Shown piece by piece: positions 59,814-64,000 of a stretch of DNA of 64,000 nt. A model generated the notes under the pieces. That model had not been told where the DNA came from. It did no database searches and saw only the letters and a list, made by a program, of their open reading frames with translations. How positions within the stretch are numbered: the stretch's first letter is position 1; each line of letters starts with the position of its first letter. A program made the translations under genes and the position numbers. The stretch comes from Flavobacteriaceae bacterium (GTDB taxonomy: Bacteria > Bacteroidota > Bacteroidia > Flavobacteriales > Flavobacteriaceae): NCBI GenBank assembly GCA_029238515.1, contig JAQWFW010000027.1, positions 1 through 64,000 on the forward strand, read 5' to 3'.

Positions 59814-60983
59814 ATGAAACAAAAAAATTTTTCAACCATCGTTATTTTGTTTGTCCTACTCAGTTTTGGGTGTAGCACAAACACAGCTAAACAGGAAGTT
59901 ATGCAAGCCAGTAAATCATGGATTTCTAATTTCAACTCTGGAAATACCTCTGCAATTTCTAATGCATACACAGAGGACGTCATCATGGTAGCCAAACCTT
60001 TTGGAACATTCAAAGGACGGAAAGCCATCAGCGAATTTTGGACACCCTTTGTAAAATCTGGTGCTACCGATTTGAGATATTCAAACACAAAAATAGACAT
60101 GGTGAGCGACACAAAAGCCATTATATCTTCTGATTGGAGCATGAATGTTGGAAAAGGAATAATTACCAACGAAACTTGGGAGAAAATAGATGGAACATTG
60201 TTGCTCACAGAAGACCATTTCGAAGTCAAAGAACAATTCAATAACAATAAAAACAACGAACAAATGAACACAAAAGAAACTTATGTATTGGTACATTCGG
60301 CTTGGTTAGGCGGATGGCAATGGGAAAACGTAGCAAAAACCCTGAAAGACAATGGACACACAGTACTCACTCGTGACCTTCCAGGTCATGGTAACGACAA
60401 AACCCCACCAGCCGAAATAACAATGAAAGACTATGTACGTACACTTTCAAATATTCTCAAAAAGCAGGACAAACCTGTTATTTTGGTTGGGCATAGCTTT
60501 AATGGTATTACTGTTAGTCAAGTAGCAGAACTTCATCCAAAAAAAGTTAAAAAATTGGTCTATGTAACAGCATTTTTATTGCCCAATGGTGGTTCGTTCT
60601 TTAAAGGTGTTGAAGGCTCAAAAGCTGTAGAAAACTTTTACCTGTCTGAAGATAAATCTTATGCCTTAGTAAAAGAAGAAGAAATTCAAAATGCTTTTGC
60701 GCATGATATTCCAAAAGAAGCTTTTGATGGTGCAAAACCATACATTGTACCAGAACCAGCGGCACCACTCATGTATGAACTTGAAATTACGGATACCAAT
60801 TTTGGTAAAATTCCAAAATACTACGTAGAATGTACCGAAGACAGAGCCATCCCAATTGAGATACAAAGAGCAATGTACAAAGGTAAAGTGAAAAAATCGT
60901 ATTCCTTAAAATCTAGTCAAACCCCTAATTTCTCACAACCAGGAAAATTAGCAGATATCCTAATGGAAGTCATTGAGGACTAA
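59814..60983 (+). CDS. Fusion of a DUF4440/NTF2-like lipoprotein domain with an alpha/beta hydrolase
   Basis: A 389-residue protein. Lipoprotein signal to Cys20 (LFVLLSFGC-STNT). Residues about 25-140 form a DUF4440/SnoaL-like domain (ASKSWISNFNSGNTSAISNAYTEDV). An Asn-rich linker FNNNKNNEQ leads to Met151, from which an alpha/beta hydrolase runs to the end: VLVHSAWLGGWQWENVAKTL, DLPGHGND, nucleophile in LVGHSFNGITVSQ, acid in CTEDRAIP. Where relatives carry the catalytic His (SHSPFxSQP-like), this reads SSQTPNFSQPGKLAD, a Gln. Relatives of each half usually occur as separate proteins, and the linker looks like former intergenic DNA. Activity of the hydrolase is doubtful. Monocistronic behind the inverted-repeat promoter. 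Confidence 0.8.
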   Translation: MKQKNFSTIVILFVLLSFGCSTNTAKQEVMQASKSWISNFNSGNTSAISNAYTEDVIMVAKPFGTFKGRKAISEFWTPFVKSGATDLRYSNTKIDMVSDTKAIISSDWSMNVGKGIITNETWEKIDGTLLLTEDHFEVKEQFNNNKNNEQMNTKETYVLVHSAWLGGWQWENVAKTLKDNGHTVLTRDLPGHGNDKTPPAEITMKDYVRTLSNILKKQDKPVILVGHSFNGITVSQVAELHPKKVKKLVYVTAFLLPNGGSFFKGVEGSKAVENFYLSEDKSYALVKEEEIQNAFAHDIPKEAFDGAKPYIVPEPAAPLMYELEITDTNFGKIPKYYVECTEDRAIPIEIQRAMYKGKVKKSYSLKSSQTPNFSQPGKLADILMEVIED

Positions 60984-61003
60984 TTCACTGTCATAGATTA
61001 AAT

Positions 61004-61034
61004 AAAATCTCGACCTACTTGGTTGGGATTTTTT
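61004..61034 (+). terminator. Terminator between the fusion gene and pirin
   Basis: An eleven-pair stem AAATCTCGACC / GGTTGGGATTT (two G-U pairs) with a TACTT loop and trailing T6. It serves the plus-strand gene and overlaps the pirin stop region. Confidence 0.8.
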
Positions 61035-61755
61035 ATTCTAAAATAGGCACCTCAAGAAACAGCAACTGTGCATCATTTTCCGCAACCAGCTCAAAAGATG
61101 AAGTTTTCGAAATACCAACAGCATCTCGCTTTCCTAACTTTTTATTCAGTACAACTGAACTACCGTAAACCTGCAATATATAAACGCCGTGTGAATCGGA
61201 TTTTAAAGTATATTTGAATATATCACCTGTACTCAAATTGATTCTTGATATTTGCGCATCTTGATGAATCTTTAAACTATTTTCAAGCTTAAAATCATCT
61301 ATGGATTCTACTAAAACTTGTAAAACTCCGGATTCTGATAGTTCAAAATGCCGCTGATCATAGCGCGGCGTTACGCCTTGTTTATCTGGTAAAATCCAAG
61401 TTTGAAACAAGGTTAAATCTTCTATTGAAGATGCGTTCATTTCAGAATGAAAAACACCTGCTCCAGCCGACATAACTTGGACCTCACCTGCCTCTACTTT
61501 TAACCATTGTTCACTCATAGAATCTTTGTGCTTCAAAATCCCAGAAATAGGGATGGTAATAATTTCCATATTATCATGGGGATGTGTTCCAAAGCCCATA
61601 TTTGGAGCAATTCGGTCGTGATTCAAAACACGTAAAGCGCCAAAATTCATTTTTTGAGAATCATAAAATCGAGCAAAACTAAAAGAGTGGTTGGCCTTAA
61701 GCCAACCATGGTCAGCAAAACCTCTTGAAGAAGCAGGGTGAAAAATAATATCCAT
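61033..61755 (-). CDS. Pirin family protein (YhaK-type bicupin)
   Basis: A 240-residue cupin protein. The N-terminal cupin has the metal ligands His-x-His and Glu/His in GFGTHPHDNMEIITIPISG and AGVFHSEMNAS, and the family opening FHPASSRGFADHGWLKANHSFSFARF is clear. The C-terminal part (about 150-240) is the degenerate second cupin. Some members show quercetin dioxygenase activity in vitro, and others are redox-stress proteins. Position beside a Crp-regulated redox patch fits the latter, but that is inference. It is divergent from the carboxyltransferase gene. Confidence 0.9.
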   Translation of the reverse strand: MDIIFHPASSRGFADHGWLKANHSFSFARFYDSQKMNFGALRVLNHDRIAPNMGFGTHPHDNMEIITIPISGILKHKDSMSEQWLKVEAGEVQVMSAGAGVFHSEMNASSIEDLTLFQTWILPDKQGVTPRYDQRHFELSESGVLQVLVESIDDFKLENSLKIHQDAQISRINLSTGDIFKYTLKSDSHGVYILQVYGSSVVLNKKLGKRDAVGISKTSSFELVAENDAQLLFLEVPILE

Positions 61756-61850
61756 ATGAACTATTTTCTTCTTTAAGTGTGAAGAATTATAATTCTTCGT
61801 TAAACAAAATCTGTTAAGTAAAGATAATTCTTACTTTTGTTGTAAAGATA

Positions 61851-63485
61851 ATGCACATGGACCTAAACTTCAATAAAAACGAAGACCAGAACAAATTATT
61901 AGTTTCCGACCTAAAAAAGCGCTTTGCAAAAGTCAAGCTAGGCGGTGGCAAAGCAAAAATTGAAAAACAACATGCCAAAGGGAAAATGACTGCTCGTGAA
62001 CGTGTTGATTATCTTTTAGACCCAAAATCAAAATCCATAGAAATTGGTGCTTTTGCAGGTGAAGGCATGTATGCCAAACACGGAGGTTGTCCATCTGCTG
62101 GTGTGGTTGTAAAAATGGGTTACATCGCCAAACGCCAATGTATTGTGGTAGCCAATGATGCTACAGTAAAAGCTGGAGCTTGGTTTCCCATCACAGCCAA
62201 AAAGAATTTACGAGCACAAGAAATTGCCATTGAAAACAAACTCCCTATCATATATCTAGTAGACTCTGCAGGGGTGTATTTGCCTATGCAAGACGAAATA
62301 TTTCCAGATAAAGAACACTTTGGACGTATCTTTAGAAATAATGCCATCATGAGCAGTATGGGTATTACTCAAATATCGGCTATAATGGGCAGTTGTGTTG
62401 CAGGTGGAGCATACCTCCCCATTATGAGTGATGAAGCTATAATAGTGGATAAAACAGCCAGTATTTTTCTAGCAGGAAGCTATTTAGTAAAAGCCGCCAT
62501 TGGCGAAAGCATTGATAACGAAACCCTTGGTGGAGCTACAACACATTGCGAAATTAGTGGTGTGACAGATTATAAAGCCAAAAATGATAAAGATGCTCTG
62601 GACAAAATCAAATCCATTATGGATAAAATTGGAGATGCAGAACATGCTGGATTCAACCGCGTAAAAGCCGCAAAACCAAAAGAAAATCCTGAAGATCTTT
62701 TTGGCATCCTACCCCGCTCGCGTGCCGACCAGTATGATACTTATGAAATCATCAAACGATTAGTGGATGATTCAGCATTTGAAGAATATAAAGCGGATTA
62801 TGGAAAAACCATCATCACTTGCTATGCGCGCATTGATGGTTGGGCTGTAGGAATTGTAGCCAATCAACGTAAGTTGGTCAAAACTAAAAAAGGAGAAATG
62901 CAATTTGGTGGTGTGATTTATAACGACAGTGCGGATAAAGCAACCCGATTTATTGCAAATTGTAATCAGAAAAAAATCCCTTTAGTGTTTTTACAAGATG
63001 TAACAGGATTTATGGTTGGCAGCAAAAGTGAGCATAGTGGTATCATTAAAGATGGTGCCAAAATGGTGAACGCTGTTAGCAACAGTGTTGTGCCAAAATT
63101 TACGATCATCACTGGAAATAGCTATGGAGCAGGGAATTATGCCATGTGCGGTAAGGCCTATGACCCTCGATTGATAGCCGCATGGCCTAGTGCCGAATTG
63201 GCAGTAATGAGCGGTAATAGTGCTTCTAAAGTGCTATTACAAATAGAAACAGCCGCATTAAAAAAACAAGGGAAGAAAATTACGGAACAACAAGAAGCCG
63301 AATTGCTTTCCAGCATCAAAGAAAAGTACGACGAACAAGTTTCTCCGTATTATGCTGCTGCACGTCTTTGGACTGATGGAGTCATCAATCCCTTGGAAAC
63401 ACGCACATGGATCAGTATGGGCATTGAAGCGGCCAATCATGCACCAATCGAAAAAGACTTTAACTTAGGAGTGATTCAGGTCTAA
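61851..63485 (+). CDS. Acyl-CoA carboxylase, carboxyltransferase (beta) subunit
   Basis: A 544-residue biotin-dependent carboxyltransferase. It transfers carboxylate from biotin to an acyl-CoA. The crotonase-like halves are both present: KMTARERVDYLLDPKS, VANDATVKAGAWFPITAKKN, LVDSAGVYLPMQDEIF, then VFLQDVTGFMVGSKSEHSGI and ITGNSYGAGNYAMCGKAYDP. The block SYGAGNYAMCGKAY and the insertion KKQGKKITEQQEAELL are closer to methylcrotonoyl-CoA carboxylase than to the propionyl-CoA type, so leucine breakdown is likely, but no biotin carboxylase gene is next to it. The start is ATG 61851 or the second ATG six bases on. A TACTTTTG -7-type element lies at 61832-61839. Confidence 0.88.
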   Translation: MHMDLNFNKNEDQNKLLVSDLKKRFAKVKLGGGKAKIEKQHAKGKMTARERVDYLLDPKSKSIEIGAFAGEGMYAKHGGCPSAGVVVKMGYIAKRQCIVVANDATVKAGAWFPITAKKNLRAQEIAIENKLPIIYLVDSAGVYLPMQDEIFPDKEHFGRIFRNNAIMSSMGITQISAIMGSCVAGGAYLPIMSDEAIIVDKTASIFLAGSYLVKAAIGESIDNETLGGATTHCEISGVTDYKAKNDKDALDKIKSIMDKIGDAEHAGFNRVKAAKPKENPEDLFGILPRSRADQYDTYEIIKRLVDDSAFEEYKADYGKTIITCYARIDGWAVGIVANQRKLVKTKKGEMQFGGVIYNDSADKATRFIANCNQKKIPLVFLQDVTGFMVGSKSEHSGIIKDGAKMVNAVSNSVVPKFTIITGNSYGAGNYAMCGKAYDPRLIAAWPSAELAVMSGNSASKVLLQIETAALKKQGKKITEQQEAELLSSIKEKYDEQVSPYYAAARLWTDGVINPLETRTWISMGIEAANHAPIEKDFNLGVIQV

Positions 63486-64000
63486 AGAATCAAGCGTTTT
63501 TTGACGTTGAATTTTTCCAGATTGGGTGACATGAAATTGAGGTATGAAAAAAATCTCTTTAGGCCTTTTAATGCCTTCAATACCGCTTAAATCTAAATCC
63601 AATTGTTTGGACTTACCTTCTACAATTAAAACTACTTTTTGACCCAAAATTTCATCTGGTAATGCAGTAATAAAAAAAGGTGCTTTTATCTGATTTTGGA
63701 GTTGTTTCTCTAATGTTTCGGGGTGTACTTTTACACCTCCAGAATTTATCACATGATCAAAGCGCCCCAACCACTTAAAGACTGTATCTGAAACAAGAGA
63801 AACCACATCATTAGTTTGTACAATTTTTGGGTTCAAATGAGGTGTGTTCACAGTTAGGCAAGCACGATCGTCTTGGGCGATAGAAATGTTTGGCAGAACT
63901 CTAAATACCGTTTCGCCTTCTGATAAATTTTTGGCAGCGATATGACTGACGGTTTCGGTCATACCAAAGGTTTCAAAAATCGAAGACTCATGCCCATTCA
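63465..64000 (-). CDS. menE: O-succinylbenzoate-CoA ligase-like AMP-binding enzyme, 3' part
   Basis: The frame is open across the right edge, so the start is outside the window and the methionine used in the track (63962) is internal: upstream bases encode NGHESSIFETFG before MTETVSHIA, the A5 motif of adenylating enzymes. The C-terminal domain follows with WLGRFDHVINSGGVKVHPET (A8 hinge) and VTQSGKIQRQKTL (A10 lysine). The short length after A5 and the FGMTETVSHIA block match MenE, which activates o-succinylbenzoate in menaquinone synthesis. It overlaps the carboxyltransferase gene end by 21 bases, tail to tail. Confidence 0.8.
   Translation of the reverse strand, partial: NGHESSIFETFGMTETVSHIAAKNLSEGETVFRVLPNISIAQDDRACLTVNTPHLNPKIVQTNDVVSLVSDTVFKWLGRFDHVINSGGVKVHPETLEKQLQNQIKAPFFITALPDEILGQKVVLIVEGKSKQLDLDLSGIEGIKRPKEIFFIPQFHVTQSGKIQRQKTLDSLDLNHS

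Noticed and set aside
1-64000. CRISPR arrays, insertion sequences, prophage or secretion-toxin clusters
   Set aside because: I looked for regularly spaced repeats, transposase motifs and phage genes and saw none.

Overview
The window comes from a member of the Bacteroidota, almost certainly a marine-type Flavobacteriaceae. The evidence is the low GC content, a T9SS C-terminal sorting domain, SusC-like CarboxypepD_reg/TonB receptor architecture, TAnnTTTG-type promoters, sparse Shine-Dalgarno sites, several TTG starts, and several Flavobacteriia-restricted families (DUF6452, DUF6048, DUF6952, CCC-motif membrane protein, CAL67264-type small membrane protein). Most of the window is ordinary chromosomal housekeeping DNA. 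I see no IS element, prophage, CRISPR array or rRNA operon.

Layout. 1-6.8 kb: 5' part of a respiratory D-lactate dehydrogenase, two secreted proteins, mnmE, a TlpA-like thioredoxin lipoprotein, a rhomboid protease and an LpxL-type acyltransferase. 6.8-8.6 kb: a patch of small orphan genes, with a broken DUF2200 gene at one end and an ECF-like promoter at the other. 8.6-22.8 kb: glmM, a decayed ACP phosphodiesterase gene, recG, then a plus-strand block of UvrD helicase, YciO/Sua5, uvrA, a LOG protein and a zinc-site-less M1-peptidase-like protein. 23-36 kb: fused alpha/beta E1 dehydrogenase, nhaC, a peroxiredoxin-thioredoxin-DUF6952 operon, ftsK-lolA-lptF/G, ribBA with a degenerate second half, a DegT aminotransferase and a nitroreductase. 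36.5-47 kb: tRNA-Ser(UGA), xerD, rny, a probable 6S RNA, zapA and a coiled-coil partner, an M23 peptidase, a TonB receptor, a cysteine desulfurase, a calcium-repeat lipoprotein and an Smr protein. 47-57 kb: small membrane proteins, a prolyl oligopeptidase, rocD, a broken TM-helix channel gene, rlmD with DUF6452 and DUF6048, ettA and a 58-residue membrane protein. 57-61 kb: an accessory patch with a ClpP-like lipoprotein gene (frameshifted), cytochrome b, cytochrome c (nonsense codon), a Crp/Fnr regulator and a DUF4440-hydrolase fusion. 61-64 kb: pirin, a carboxyltransferase subunit and the 3' part of menE.

The most notable signal is a bipartite intergenic motif, TGTGACTwTTT-N10-GTGTC. It occurs three times with identical spacing (8.5 kb minus strand, 51.7 kb plus, 57.2 kb plus) and looks like the promoter of an ECF-type sigma factor that is not encoded in the window. 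All three copies stand upstream of small accessory genes, and two of them lie directly in front of genes that are visibly broken. In all I find five inactivated genes (DUF2200, ACP phosphodiesterase, TM-helix channel, ClpP-like lipoprotein, cytochrome c), while every long housekeeping gene is intact. The pattern suggests gene decay aimed at a dispensable, possibly envelope/redox-stress regulon rather than random sequence error, although several lesions are single-base indels and need checking against reads.
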